Source: an uncultured Flavobacteriaceae bacterium (GTDB lineage: Bacteria; Bacteroidota; Bacteroidia; Flavobacteriales; Flavobacteriaceae). Taken from it: a DNA stretch of 64,000 nt. Positions 54,517 through 63,898 of the stretch are shown in pieces. A program made the translations under genes and the position numbers. The notes beneath the pieces are model-generated. The model did not search any database and was not told the origin of the DNA. It saw nothing but the letters and a program-made list of their open reading frames with translations. The stretch's first letter is position 1. Each line of letters starts with the position of its first letter. The stretch spans positions 62,001-126,000 of the forward strand of contig CANLWG010000012.1 of NCBI GenBank assembly GCA_947494715.1, written 5' to 3'.

Positions 54517-55149
54517 ATGAAAAAGACATTTGTCCTAACCGTTTTATTTGTTTTGCCCATCGTTGTGTACTTGTTTTTTGCCTCCGGTGTAACCAACTTT
54601 GGAAAACTGCCCACATTAACGGAAAACGTATCCAATTTACCGTCTTCCGATAGCGATGTTTCCTTAAAGGGAAAGATTACTATTTTAGGCTTTTTGGGAA
54701 AAGATATTGAGCTCAAAAAAGGAAACGCCTTCAATCTTAACCAAAAAATATACAAACGATTTTACGAGTTTAAGGACTTCCAATTTCTTATGGTCGTTCC
54801 CAGGGGAACTGAAGAAAAGGTTTTGGAATTAAAAAAGGAATTGGGCGGCTTGGCAGATATCAAGAAGTGGAATTTTGTTCATGTCGAGGAGAATGAGATA
54901 TATAAGTTTTTCAAGGGCTTACGAACCAATTTGTCCTTGGATGAAGGTTTATCTACTCCCTATGTATTTATAATAGATAAGGACGGTAATTTAAGGGGTA
55001 GGACAAATGATGAAGACGAAGGCACAAAATTTGGTTTTGATGCGACTTCAGTGGCCGATTTGAATAACAAGATGGAAGATGATGTAAAAATAATCTTGGC
55101 AGAATATCGTATGGCCCTAAAGAAAAACAATTCCAACAGGGATAAATAA
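54517..55149 (+). CDS. Membrane-anchored Sco/thioredoxin-like protein without cysteines
   Basis: 210 residues from the ATG at 54517; an in-frame extension to 54388 runs back into the subunit IV gene and across the terminator, so it was rejected. N-terminal helix (FVLTVLFVLPIVVYLFFA) anchors it. The rest resembles a thioredoxin-fold protein: KGKITILGFLGKDIELK, YEFKDFQFLMVVPRG, and a cis-Pro-like STPYVFIIDKDGNLRGR with an Asp-rich tail. There is no Cys at all, so it cannot be a thiol redox enzyme or a classical copper site. Its stop overlaps the start of the Sco gene (TAATG), suggesting a partner role in oxidase copper assembly. Confidence 0.72.
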   Translation: MKKTFVLTVLFVLPIVVYLFFASGVTNFGKLPTLTENVSNLPSSDSDVSLKGKITILGFLGKDIELKKGNAFNLNQKIYKRFYEFKDFQFLMVVPRGTEEKVLELKKELGGLADIKKWNFVHVEENEIYKFFKGLRTNLSLDEGLSTPYVFIIDKDGNLRGRTNDEDEGTKFGFDATSVADLNNKMEDDVKIILAEYRMALKKNNSNRDK

Positions 55150-55859
55150 TGCACAAAAAGTACACCTATATCTGGGTATCCTTTGTAATCTTGATCTTTG
55201 GGATAATTTTTATCCCCAAGATAGTGGATCGAGTACGAAGTGGGGAGATCGTTGAAAATGATAGGATGAGCAAATTGGCCTTTATTGAGGTCAATACCCA
55301 AAAAAGAAAGGTACCCTCATTTTCTTTCATTAATCAGGATAGCCTTTTGATTACGGACAAGGATTATTTGGGCAAAGTATATGTGGCGGAATTCTTTTTT
55401 ACTACCTGTCCCACCATCTGTCCGGTAATGACCAAAAATTTGGTGCAGCTCCAAGACGCGTTTAAGGATTCCGAGGATTTTGGCGTCGTTTCCTTTACCA
55501 TTAATCCGCGTTATGATACCCCTCGGGTTCTAAAGGAATATGCCGAAAAAAATATGATTACGGATATAGATTGGCACTTATTGACCGGCGATAGGGATTC
55601 AATTTACAATTTGGCACAAAACGGATTCTATTTGGTTACCAATGAAAACGAGGAGGCTCCAGGCGGTTTTGAGCATTCGGGCATGTTCGCCCTAATTGAT
55701 AAAAATGGGTATTTCCGTTCCAGAAGGGATGCTGCAAACAATCCTATAATATATTATAGAGGTACTATTACAGAGGAACAGGGTGAAAATAGTGAAGGGG
55801 AAGAAGAGCAAATAAGTATACTAAAAGAGGACATTAAAAAATTATTGAAAGAAGAATAA
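55149..55859 (+). CDS. SCO1/SenC family copper chaperone
   Basis: 236 residues. N-terminal membrane anchor (about 7-24) and a thioredoxin-fold domain with the copper-binding CPTIC (C87, C91) and H176 in GFEHSGMF. It delivers copper to the CuA site of oxidase subunit II, or maintains its thiols. Overlaps the preceding gene by one base and is followed immediately by the DUF420 gene. A short acidic insertion (SEGEEEQ) lies near the C-terminus. Confidence 0.95.
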   Translation: MHKKYTYIWVSFVILIFGIIFIPKIVDRVRSGEIVENDRMSKLAFIEVNTQKRKVPSFSFINQDSLLITDKDYLGKVYVAEFFFTTCPTICPVMTKNLVQLQDAFKDSEDFGVVSFTINPRYDTPRVLKEYAEKNMITDIDWHLLTGDRDSIYNLAQNGFYLVTNENEEAPGGFEHSGMFALIDKNGYFRSRRDAANNPIIYYRGTITEEQGENSEGEEEQISILKEDIKKLLKEE

Positions 55860-56393
55860 ATGGAGACCATTGAACTTAGGGAGAAAAGATTTAATAGGAT
55901 AATTACAGTAGTATCCATTCTGGTGCCTGTTGTGGTCGCTATTTTGTTCCGAGTGAAATTGCCTAATGTGGAGCCATTAACCTTTTTGCCCCCTATTTAT
56001 GCATCCATAAACGGTTTAACGGCACTCTTATTGATTTTGGCCGTTTGGGCCATTAAACAAGGAAAACAAACGTTTCACCAAAATATAATGACCACTTGTA
56101 TCATACTATCTGCCATGTTCTTGATAATGTACATCGCATATCATATGACATCGGAATCCACACCTTTTGGAGGAGAAGGGAACATTAAGTATGTGTATTA
56201 CTTTATTTTGATAACGCATATCATACTATCTATTCTAATAATCCCTTTGGTTTTAAAAACCTACGCAAGGGCATATCTTGATAAGTTCGAGGCACATCGA
56301 AGATTGGCCAAGATTACCTTTCCCATATGGCTATATGTAGCGGTAACGGGAGTCGTAGTTTATATCATGATTTCACCTTACTATGCACATTAA
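55860..56393 (+). CDS. DUF420 membrane protein
   Basis: 177 residues with about five helices. Conserved His-containing segments: FHQNIMTTCIILSAMFLIMYIAYHM, YYFILITHIILSILIIPLVL and FEAHRRLAKITFPIWLYVAVTGVVVYIM. DUF420 genes sit next to Sco and oxidase genes in many bacteria and are suspected to act in oxidase assembly; the mechanism is unproven. Starts on the base after the Sco stop. Confidence 0.9.
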   Translation: METIELREKRFNRIITVVSILVPVVVAILFRVKLPNVEPLTFLPPIYASINGLTALLLILAVWAIKQGKQTFHQNIMTTCIILSAMFLIMYIAYHMTSESTPFGGEGNIKYVYYFILITHIILSILIIPLVLKTYARAYLDKFEAHRRLAKITFPIWLYVAVTGVVVYIMISPYYAH

Positions 56394-56442
56394 TAGAAAA
56401 AAATTGGTCTTGCCCTATTTTCTCCTTGCTATATGGGACACG

Positions 56443-56694
56443 ATGAAAGGACAAATGAGTGATGTTTTAAAGACGGTCTCAAATAGGAAGGGATTGCTTT
56501 TGTTTTTTGGATGCCTCCTTATATTTTCATTTTCTGCCGAGGCCCAATGCGCCATGTGCCGTGCCGTTTTGGAAAGTGAAGGAAACAAAAGTACGGCGGA
56601 AGGGATAAACAATGGCATAGTATACCTGATGGCTATACCATATGTCCTTGTAGGGGTTTTATTTTACTTTGTATACAAAAAAATTAAGGGATAG
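56443..56694 (+). CDS. Small membrane protein with a CAMC motif
   Basis: 83 residues if started at the ATG at 56443; ATGs at 56455 and, overlapping DUF420, at 56383 are alternatives. A signal peptide or helix (GLLLFFGCLLIFSFSAEA) is followed by QCAMCRAVLESEGNK and a second helix (VYLMAIPYVLVGVLFYFVY). The mature N-terminus thus presents CxxC on the periplasmic side. The location after Sco and DUF420 suggests a copper- or thiol-related role in oxidase assembly; this is inference. I recall similar small proteins at the end of this locus in relatives. Confidence 0.68.
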   Translation: MKGQMSDVLKTVSNRKGLLLFFGCLLIFSFSAEAQCAMCRAVLESEGNKSTAEGINNGIVYLMAIPYVLVGVLFYFVYKKIKG

Positions 56695-56733
56695 GCTTCT
56701 TGCTTATTTTTAACATATTTTTAAGACCAGTAC

Positions 56734-56788
56734 TGTAACAATGGAATGTTATGGAAGTCTTATAAAAGTGCACTAGTGCGTATTGCAC
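56734..56788. promoter_or_regulatory. Inverted repeats before the efflux cluster (candidate operator)
   Basis: TAACA-ATGGAA-TGTTA (56736-56751) and the perfect 10-bp palindrome GCACTAGTGC (56770-56779), within a wider GTGCA...TGCAC (56768-56788), all inside the 115 bp before the first permease. Such symmetry is typical of dimeric repressors. No regulator gene is present in the window. Confidence 0.35.
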
Positions 56789-56809
56789 GTATCAATCAAA
56801 ACCGACCGA

Positions 56810-58054
56810 ATGTTTGATATCGAAAGATGGCAGGAAATTTTTGATACCATTCGCAAAAACAAATTGCGAACGTTCCTTACTGGACTTTCCGTTGCTTCCG
56901 GCATATTTATTTTGGTAATCTTATTAGGTTTTGGGCAAGGGATGCAAAATGGAGTTGCCCATGAATTTGAACAGGATGCATCTACAAGTGTTTGGGTATG
57001 GCCGGGGGTTACCGCTAAGGAGTACAAAGGACTTAACCCAGGTAGGAGAATACAATTTCGTAACGAGAATTACGAGAATACAGTATCCCTTTTCAGTGAT
57101 GATATAGAATACAAATCGCCCCGTATTTTTGTTCGGGATGTTTCGGTCAACTATGGGAACGAAGTCCTGGTCTATAGTGTCCAAGGAGTCTCCTATCAAT
57201 TTCAGCAAATTGACAATGCCAAAATGTCCGAAGGCCGGTTTGTCAATTACAGTGATGAAATAGGTACTGCTAAAGTGGCCGTTCTTGGTAATAAGATAAA
57301 GAGGGATGTATTCAAGAATGTGGATGATCCTTTGGGAGAGTATATAGATATATCTGGCATTCCCTTTAAGATTATAGGATTTTTTGGAGAGCAAGAGGAA
57401 CGCGAGGAAGAAGTCATTTACATTCCGATTACTACGGCCCAAAAGGTTTTTAATGGATCGGATAGGGTAAGCAATTTGGCGTATACCGTGCCTCCCATGG
57501 AAAATTTCGACGAGGCTGCTGCACGGGCGGTAAAGTTCAAAAATGATTTGAAGGCCTACTTGCAACAGGCCCATACCGTTGCACCGGATGATACTAGTGC
57601 CATTCAGGCGTGGAGTGCTCTAGAAGAGGCAAAGCGTTATTATGGGCTAACGGGAAATATCAAATTCTTCTTTTGGTTTGTAGGGGTTTGTACCATTATA
57701 GCTGGGGTGGTCGGGGTAAGTAATATTATGCTTATTGTGGTCAAGGAGCGAACTAGGGAAATAGGAATACGGAAGGCTTTGGGAGCAAAGCCTTGGTCTA
57801 TAGTTGGTATGATTCTTCATGAATCTATTTTTGTTACGGCTATCTCCGGTTTCGCCGGCCTAATTTTTAGTATGGGGCTTTTGGAATTGGTAGGCCCCCA
57901 CATAGAGGTGGATTATATCATGAACCCATCCGTAAATTTCAATGTGGCATTGGCCACCGTTTTTGTACTGATTTTTGCAGGCACTTTTGCAGGTTTTTTT
58001 CCCGCATGGCGTGCAGCAAAAGTGCAGGTGGTAGAAGCCTTAAAAGACGAGTGA
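56810..58054 (+). CDS. MacB-like ABC transporter permease (type A, copy 1)
   Basis: 414 residues from the ATG at 56810; an upstream TTG would add nine residues. One helix near the N-terminus (KNKLRTFLTGLSVASGIFILVILLGFG), a periplasmic MacB_PCD domain (about 45-285), then the FtsX domain with three helices and VSNIMLIVVKERTREIGIRKALGAKP. The ATPase is separate (60642). Such permeases work with an adaptor and an outer-membrane channel, or in lipoprotein or peptide transport. Closely resembles the permease at 61336. Confidence 0.9.
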   Translation: MFDIERWQEIFDTIRKNKLRTFLTGLSVASGIFILVILLGFGQGMQNGVAHEFEQDASTSVWVWPGVTAKEYKGLNPGRRIQFRNENYENTVSLFSDDIEYKSPRIFVRDVSVNYGNEVLVYSVQGVSYQFQQIDNAKMSEGRFVNYSDEIGTAKVAVLGNKIKRDVFKNVDDPLGEYIDISGIPFKIIGFFGEQEEREEEVIYIPITTAQKVFNGSDRVSNLAYTVPPMENFDEAAARAVKFKNDLKAYLQQAHTVAPDDTSAIQAWSALEEAKRYYGLTGNIKFFFWFVGVCTIIAGVVGVSNIMLIVVKERTREIGIRKALGAKPWSIVGMILHESIFVTAISGFAGLIFSMGLLELVGPHIEVDYIMNPSVNFNVALATVFVLIFAGTFAGFFPAWRAAKVQVVEALKDE

Positions 58055-58118
58055 ACCACAAATGAAAGGCGACTTAGGTTTTGGAGTTTGAGTTTTGAAA
58101 TTTTGTATAAAGTGAATA

Positions 58119-59378
58119 ATGTTTAACAGGGATCGTTGGAAAGAAATTTTGGAAGTACTCACCAGCAATTGGTTCAGGACCGTATTGACCGCTTTTGGTG
58201 TATTCTGGGGTATCTTGATCTTAATTATCCTTTTAGCGGCAGGTAAGGGTCTTGAGAACGGGATTAAGGCAGATTTTGGGGATATTGCCACAAATACCAT
58301 GTTCATGTGGACCCGTAGTACTACCAAATCGTATCAGGGGCTTCCAAAAGGAAGAAGTTTTGAATTTAAGATTGAGGACGTTCAGACGCTTAAGGAGAAT
58401 ATTCCTCATCTTAGGTTCATTTCGCCAAGGAATCGATTAAGCGGTTTTAGAGGGGGTAGCAATGTGATACGAGGACTTAAAACTGGGGCATACAATGTAT
58501 ACGGAGATTATCCGGAAATTATAAACCAAGACCCCATGACAGTTACATCGGGCCGGTTTCTAAATCAAAATGATATCCGCGAGAAACGGAAAATAGCCAT
58601 AATTGGAAATGGGGTAAAGAACGACTTATATGAAAAGGACGAAGAAGTCCTAGGCACCTATATTAAAATCCAAGGCGTAAATTTTATGGTGGTAGGTACC
58701 TATAAGAAAAATAGCAACGATGGAGATGGCGAAGAAGCCCAAAAGGAGATATTTGTACCCTTCACTACTTTTTCACAGGCCTTTAATCGTGGTAATGATG
58801 TAGGATGGATGGCCATAACTGCACATGATGGCCACTCCATTTCAGATTTAAAGGAAAGTATAATAAACAAGGTTAAGGCTAAACGCAAAGTACATCCGGA
58901 GGACGATAGGGCCATAGGCTATTTTGATTTATATGAACAATACAATAGGGTAGAAAGCCTTTTTGGTGCCATGGGATTCATCGCTTATTTTGTTGGAATC
59001 CTGGTATTGTTGTCCGGTATCATCGGGGTAAGTAATATTATGTTGATCGTGGTCAAGGAACGGACTAAGGAAATTGGGATACGCAGAGCCTTGGGTGAAG
59101 ATCCGTGGTCCATTAAAAAACAAATATTAATGGAATCTATTTTTCTTACCCTTATTTCCGGAATGGCTGGAATTAGCTTTGGAGCACTGTTCATTTATGC
59201 GGTCAATGCACTATTGGATGCTAATGGTCCAGTGGATATGTTCCTTAATCCCAGTGTAAGCCTGGGTGTAGTGGTTGGTGCCTTGGTCATATTGATCATA
59301 TCCGGTTTGTTGGCGGGCTTTATCCCAGCACAAAGTGCCATTAAAGTAAGACCTATAGATGCACTCAGAACAGAATAA
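58119..59378 (+). CDS. MacB-like ABC transporter permease (type B, copy 1)
   Basis: 419 residues. The N-terminal helix is RTVLTAFGVFWGILILIILLAAGKGLENG, followed by the periplasmic domain starting TMFMWTRSTTKSYQGLPKGR, and the C-terminal FtsX domain (VGILVLLSGIIGVSNIMLIVVKERTKEIGIRRALGEDPWS). It differs consistently from type A and pairs with the permease at 62567. Probably forms a heterodimer with the type A protein. Confidence 0.9.
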   Translation: MFNRDRWKEILEVLTSNWFRTVLTAFGVFWGILILIILLAAGKGLENGIKADFGDIATNTMFMWTRSTTKSYQGLPKGRSFEFKIEDVQTLKENIPHLRFISPRNRLSGFRGGSNVIRGLKTGAYNVYGDYPEIINQDPMTVTSGRFLNQNDIREKRKIAIIGNGVKNDLYEKDEEVLGTYIKIQGVNFMVVGTYKKNSNDGDGEEAQKEIFVPFTTFSQAFNRGNDVGWMAITAHDGHSISDLKESIINKVKAKRKVHPEDDRAIGYFDLYEQYNRVESLFGAMGFIAYFVGILVLLSGIIGVSNIMLIVVKERTKEIGIRRALGEDPWSIKKQILMESIFLTLISGMAGISFGALFIYAVNALLDANGPVDMFLNPSVSLGVVVGALVILIISGLLAGFIPAQSAIKVRPIDALRTE

Positions 59379-59424
59379 AAAATAGAAACATCAATCAAAT
59401 CATAAAACCAAAACGAGACAGGAA

Positions 59425-60537
59425 ATGAAAAAGTCGGTTACCATAATCATCTTATTGCTTATAGCCATTACATTTGGGGGATCCATGTATTATTTGTATC
59501 AAAAAAACGCTGAAGACCCCATCGTCTATGAAACTTCAGAACCTTCTAAACAAAACATTATTAAAAAAGCTGTTGCTACGGGAAGCATTCTTCCCTTGGA
59601 AGAAGTATTGATAAAGCCCAACATTTCTGGGGTTATCGAGGAGATTTTTGTGGAAGGGGGAGATTACGTAAAGTCCGGAGATCTCCTGGCACGTATCAAA
59701 GTAGTTCCCAATTTAAATGCATTGAACAATGCAAGAAATGCTATTGACGCGGCCAAAATTGCCTTGGATGACCAAATTAGAAATCTTGCACGTCAAAAAA
59801 GTCTTTTTGATAAAGGGGTAATCTCCAAAGTGGATTTGGAAAGGGCAGAAGTTGCCCATGACCAGGCCAAACAGTCTTATGCCGCCGCTAATAAAGATTA
59901 CGATATTGTTAAGACAGGTACTTCACGGGGATATGGCAACGTGGCGAATACCCAAATTCGGTCTACCGTAAGTGGTATGGTCCTGGAGGTTCCTGTTGAA
60001 GTTGGGAACCAGGTCATAGAAAGTAATAATTTTAATGAGGGTACTACCATAGCCGCCGTGGCGGATGTGGAAAAAATGATTTTTGAAGGAAAGGTGGATG
60101 AGTCGGAAGTCGGCAAGATCGAAGAGAATCTTCCTTTGGAAATAACCGTTGGAGCCATTGAAAATACCGTTTTTGATGCGGTACTGGATTACATTGCACC
60201 AAAAGGCAATGAAGAGAATGGTGCTATCCAGTTTGAGATCAAGGGAACTTTGAATAAACAAGATACGGTATTTATAAGGGCTGGACTTAGTGCCAATGCT
60301 TCAATAATCCTGGGCCGGGCGGATAGTGTGTTGGCCATTAAGGAAGCTTTGGTGCAATTTGATGATGAGACCAAAAAACCCTTTGTGGAGGTAGAAAAAG
60401 GGGAACAACAATTTGAACGCAAGGATATTGAGCTGGGAATAAGCGACGGAATTTTTGTTGAGGTCAAGTCCGGTATTGCGGAAAACGATAAGATCAAGGT
60501 TTGGAACAGAGTGGAGCCTGACGAGGCGGTAAACTAG
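59425..60537 (+). CDS. Periplasmic adaptor (HlyD/MacA/RND family)
   Basis: 370 residues. Inner-membrane anchor (about 5-24), then a barrel-sandwich (lipoyl-like) half starting KKAVATGSILPLEEVLIKPNISGVIEE, a coiled-coil hairpin (about 105-165: NARNAIDAAKIALDDQIRNLARQKSLFDKGVISKVDLE), the second lipoyl half (STVSGMVLEVPVEVGNQV) and beta-barrel domains. It bridges the permeases to an outer-membrane factor, which is not in the window. Confidence 0.92.
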   Translation: MKKSVTIIILLLIAITFGGSMYYLYQKNAEDPIVYETSEPSKQNIIKKAVATGSILPLEEVLIKPNISGVIEEIFVEGGDYVKSGDLLARIKVVPNLNALNNARNAIDAAKIALDDQIRNLARQKSLFDKGVISKVDLERAEVAHDQAKQSYAAANKDYDIVKTGTSRGYGNVANTQIRSTVSGMVLEVPVEVGNQVIESNNFNEGTTIAAVADVEKMIFEGKVDESEVGKIEENLPLEITVGAIENTVFDAVLDYIAPKGNEENGAIQFEIKGTLNKQDTVFIRAGLSANASIILGRADSVLAIKEALVQFDDETKKPFVEVEKGEQQFERKDIELGISDGIFVEVKSGIAENDKIKVWNRVEPDEAVN

Positions 60538-60641
60538 TTTTTTAACATAATATTTTGAACCCATCTTGTAACATTTTAACAACTTACCAGTCTCATTATC
60601 GGTGAGGTACTTTCCACCTAAAAATCGCTAACATAACCACC

Positions 60642-61343
60642 ATGATTGAAATCAAAGATCTTCATAAATCTTATAAAATGGGGAGTAACTCCCTGCATGT
60701 ATTAAAAGGAATTAATTTTTCGGTAAAGGAGGGAGAACTTGTAGCGATCATGGGTTCTTCCGGATCGGGAAAATCCACACTCTTGAATATTTTAGGTATG
60801 TTGGACGAGGCAAATTCCGGAGAATATACTTTGGACGGAGTGCCTATAAAAGACTTAAACGAAACCAAAGCGGCAAAGTATCGAAATAAGTTTTTGGGTT
60901 TCGTATTTCAATCCTTCAATTTGATCAATTACAAGAACGCCATGGAAAATGTGGCTCTACCCCTGTATTATCAGAAGATGGGTAGAAAGGAAAGGCAAGA
61001 AAAAGCTTTAAAGTATTTAGGTCAAGTAGGGTTGACGGAATGGGCAACACACTTGCCAAATGAGCTTTCCGGAGGGCAAAAGCAAAGGGTGGCCATTGCC
61101 CGTGCCATGGCCGCGGAACCCAAAGTACTTTTAGCGGATGAGCCTACAGGTGCATTGGACAGTACCACTTCTTTTGAAGTTATGGATTTGATTCAAAAAA
61201 TAAACGACCAAGGTAACACCATTCTGGTGGTTACCCATGAAGATGATATTGCCCATATGTGTAAGCGAATCGTACACTTAAAGGATGGGGTTATCGTAAA
61301 AGACGAAAAGGTAAAGCAGGTAAGAGCATCTGAATATGTTTAG
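60642..61343 (+). CDS. ABC transporter ATP-binding protein (MacB/LolD type)
   Basis: 233 residues. Walker A GSSGSGKST (38-46), Q-loop Q90, signature LSGGQ (142-146), Walker B VLLADE (162-167), H199 switch. The MacB/LolD-type LGMLDEANSGEY is present. It is the only ATPase gene in the cluster and energises the permeases; its stop overlaps the next permease by 8 bp, so it is co-translated with the second module. Confidence 0.95.
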   Translation: MIEIKDLHKSYKMGSNSLHVLKGINFSVKEGELVAIMGSSGSGKSTLLNILGMLDEANSGEYTLDGVPIKDLNETKAAKYRNKFLGFVFQSFNLINYKNAMENVALPLYYQKMGRKERQEKALKYLGQVGLTEWATHLPNELSGGQKQRVAIARAMAAEPKVLLADEPTGALDSTTSFEVMDLIQKINDQGNTILVVTHEDDIAHMCKRIVHLKDGVIVKDEKVKQVRASEYV

Positions 61344-62565
61344 TAGGGATAATTGGAAAGAGATTTTTGAGACGATCCAGAAGAATAAGTTGAGGACTTT
61401 CTTGTCCGGCTTTACAGTTGCTTTGGGGATTCTCATCTTTGTAATCCTTTTCGGTTTTGGCAATGGCCTCATTAATACCTTCGACGACTTTTTTTCGGAT
61501 GATGCCACCAATGTGTTTTATGTTTTTCGGGGCAGGACTACCATGCCTTACAAAGGATATAAATCGAATAGGCAGATTGAATTTGATAATAGTGACCTTG
61601 CGGACATAGAAAAGAATTTCGCATTGTTCTTGGAATACACCACTCCTAGAATTTCAAGACAGGATACGGTGAAGTTTAAGGAAGAATCCAATAATTATAC
61701 TACTCAAGCCGTAGCTTCTTCTCACCAATACGCAGAAAAGACTATAATGATGAAGGGGAGGTTTTTGAATAAAAACGATATTGAAAATAAAACCAAGTAT
61801 GCAGTTATTGGTCGACTTGTTGAAGAAGATCTGTTTGGGGCAAAAAACTCAATTGGAAAATATATAGATATTGGTGGGAGTGTATTTAAGGTAGTTGGCG
61901 TTTTTCAGGATGACGGGGGAGATAATGAAGAGCGTATTATTTATATGCCTTATACCACTAGGCAGCTTATTGAAAAAAACACGGACGAAATAGATCAAAT
62001 AATAGTGGGCTTCAAACCGGAAATAGGTTATGCAGGGGCGATGGCATTTGAACGTAGTCTAAATAGCTTTATTCGGGAAAAGAAATATATAAACCCTAAA
62101 GATCAGAACGGAATTTTTATTCGTAATGTGGCGGATCAGTTGAAACAGAATCAGCAATTTGCACGTGTGCTCCAGATTATTGTAGGATTTGTTGCTTTTG
62201 GTACCATTATAGCTGGTATCATAGGGATAAGCAATATTATGGTCTTTGTAGTAAAGGAGCGAACCAAAGAGTTGGGTATACGCAAAGCCCTGGGCGCAAC
62301 CCCCAAATCTGTTATCGGCACTATTTTGTTGGAGTCCGTATTTATTACAACTATTTCTGGATTTATTGGCATGTTGATCGGGATAGCCGTATTAAGCTCA
62401 TTTGGTGAAAAGTTAAAGGACTTTTTTATCACCAATCCCTATATAGATTTGACTATGGCCACTGTTGCGACTATAGTTTTGATAATTTTTGGAGCAATTG
62501 CCGGTTATGTACCGGCGAGGCGGGCGGCAAGAATAAAACCTATTGTAGCACTAAGGGACGACTAG
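61336..62565 (+). CDS. MacB-like ABC transporter permease (type A, copy 2)
   Basis: 409 residues. N-terminal helix RTFLSGFTVALGILIFVILFGFGNGL, MacB_PCD periplasmic domain, FtsX domain with ISNIMVFVVKERTKELGIRKALGATP. Overlaps the ATPase by 8 bp and ends 1 bp before the type B copy. It shares with the permease at 56810 the opening pattern RDNWKEIFETIQKNKLRTFL, indicating an ancient duplication. Confidence 0.9.
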   Translation: MFSRDNWKEIFETIQKNKLRTFLSGFTVALGILIFVILFGFGNGLINTFDDFFSDDATNVFYVFRGRTTMPYKGYKSNRQIEFDNSDLADIEKNFALFLEYTTPRISRQDTVKFKEESNNYTTQAVASSHQYAEKTIMMKGRFLNKNDIENKTKYAVIGRLVEEDLFGAKNSIGKYIDIGGSVFKVVGVFQDDGGDNEERIIYMPYTTRQLIEKNTDEIDQIIVGFKPEIGYAGAMAFERSLNSFIREKKYINPKDQNGIFIRNVADQLKQNQQFARVLQIIVGFVAFGTIIAGIIGISNIMVFVVKERTKELGIRKALGATPKSVIGTILLESVFITTISGFIGMLIGIAVLSSFGEKLKDFFITNPYIDLTMATVATIVLIIFGAIAGYVPARRAARIKPIVALRDD

Positions 62566-62566
62566 T

Positions 62567-63829
62567 ATGCGATTTATATTCGATAGAAATACCTGGCAAG
62601 AGATTTTTGGTTCCATTAGCAAGAACAAGATACGGACCATTATTACCATAATAGGGGTATTATGGGGCATTTTTATCTATATAGCTTTATCCGGGGCCGC
62701 CAAGGGGATGGATAATGGTTTTGAAAGTATGTTCGAGAGTATTGCGAGAAATAGCATGTTCGTATGGGCGCAGAGTACAAGTATGCCCCATGAGGGATAT
62801 AAAACAGGCAGACAATTGCAATTAAAATTGGAAGATGCTACAACAATGGAGAACAGGATTCCCGAGCTACAATATATTGCCCCAAGAAATGTTAAGGGAT
62901 TCTTTGGGTCAACCCCGGCCAGTATTGGCAGGGCGAATAAATCTGGGAGTTATCCGGTATTTGGGGATTTTCCGGTATTTACTAAAATAGCTCCAAAGAA
63001 AATATACGATGGTGGCCGCTTTATAAATGATGAGGACATTGATCAAGCAAGGAAAGTGGCCGTGATAGGTGAACGTACCCAACAGGAACTATTCGAAAAA
63101 GATGAAGATCCCATAGGTGGATATATAAAAATTGACGATGTTTATTTTCAGGTGGTCGGCGTCCACAAATTTGATGCCAGTGGTGGATTTGGAGGCGATG
63201 GAGATATTTTTATTCCGTTCACCACTTTTAGAAGATTGTACAACACGGGTGATGATGTGGGCTGGTTTTCCATAGCGGCGCATGATGATGTGGATGTGGT
63301 AAAAGTAGAAGAAAATATAAAGGCGCTTTTAAGGAATTTGCATAGGGTACACCCGGAGGATGAAAGAGCGTTTGGTTCGTTCAACCTGGGAGAGGCCTTC
63401 AATAGGATTATTGGTTTCTCCAAAGGCATTACCTTCTTATCTCTCATAGTCGGTATTGCTACAATTTTGGCCGGCGTCATAGGAATTGGTAATATCCTTT
63501 TGATTTCGGTAAAGGAACGTACCAAGGAATTGGGTGTTCGGAGGGCCTTAGGGGCCACTCCGGCTGAGGTAAGGAATCAAATTATCCTGGAATCTGTTTT
63601 TTTGACCATGATTGCCGGAATCATTGGAATTATTTTGGGAGCAGCAACGCTGAGCCTCATCAATAGTTTTACCCAGAACATAGATTTTCCGTACACTAAT
63701 CCTACGGTTCCTATTCCTTATGTATTGGGAGCTTTGGCCATAATGGTAATATTGGGAACATTGATCGGTTTAATACCCGCCCAGAGGGCCGTAAGCATAA
63801 AACCCATAGACGCGTTGCGAGAAGAGTGA
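62567..63829 (+). CDS. MacB-like ABC transporter permease (type B, copy 2)
   Basis: 420 residues. N-terminal helix KNKIRTIITIIGVLWGIFIYIALSGAAKG, periplasmic domain beginning SMFVWAQSTSMPHEGYKTGRQ, then the FtsX domain (LAGVIGIGNILLISVKERTKELGVRRALGATPAEV). It shares RxxY/FxPRN and the HPEDxRA motif with the copy at 58119. Followed by a second adaptor gene at 63899. Confidence 0.9.
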   Translation: MRFIFDRNTWQEIFGSISKNKIRTIITIIGVLWGIFIYIALSGAAKGMDNGFESMFESIARNSMFVWAQSTSMPHEGYKTGRQLQLKLEDATTMENRIPELQYIAPRNVKGFFGSTPASIGRANKSGSYPVFGDFPVFTKIAPKKIYDGGRFINDEDIDQARKVAVIGERTQQELFEKDEDPIGGYIKIDDVYFQVVGVHKFDASGGFGGDGDIFIPFTTFRRLYNTGDDVGWFSIAAHDDVDVVKVEENIKALLRNLHRVHPEDERAFGSFNLGEAFNRIIGFSKGITFLSLIVGIATILAGVIGIGNILLISVKERTKELGVRRALGATPAEVRNQIILESVFLTMIAGIIGIILGAATLSLINSFTQNIDFPYTNPTVPIPYVLGALAIMVILGTLIGLIPAQRAVSIKPIDALREE

Positions 63830-63898
63830 TAAATTGGAGTAGTATTGCTGTAACAAAAATGAAAATAGTATAACCAACGGATAATAAACATATGTAAA

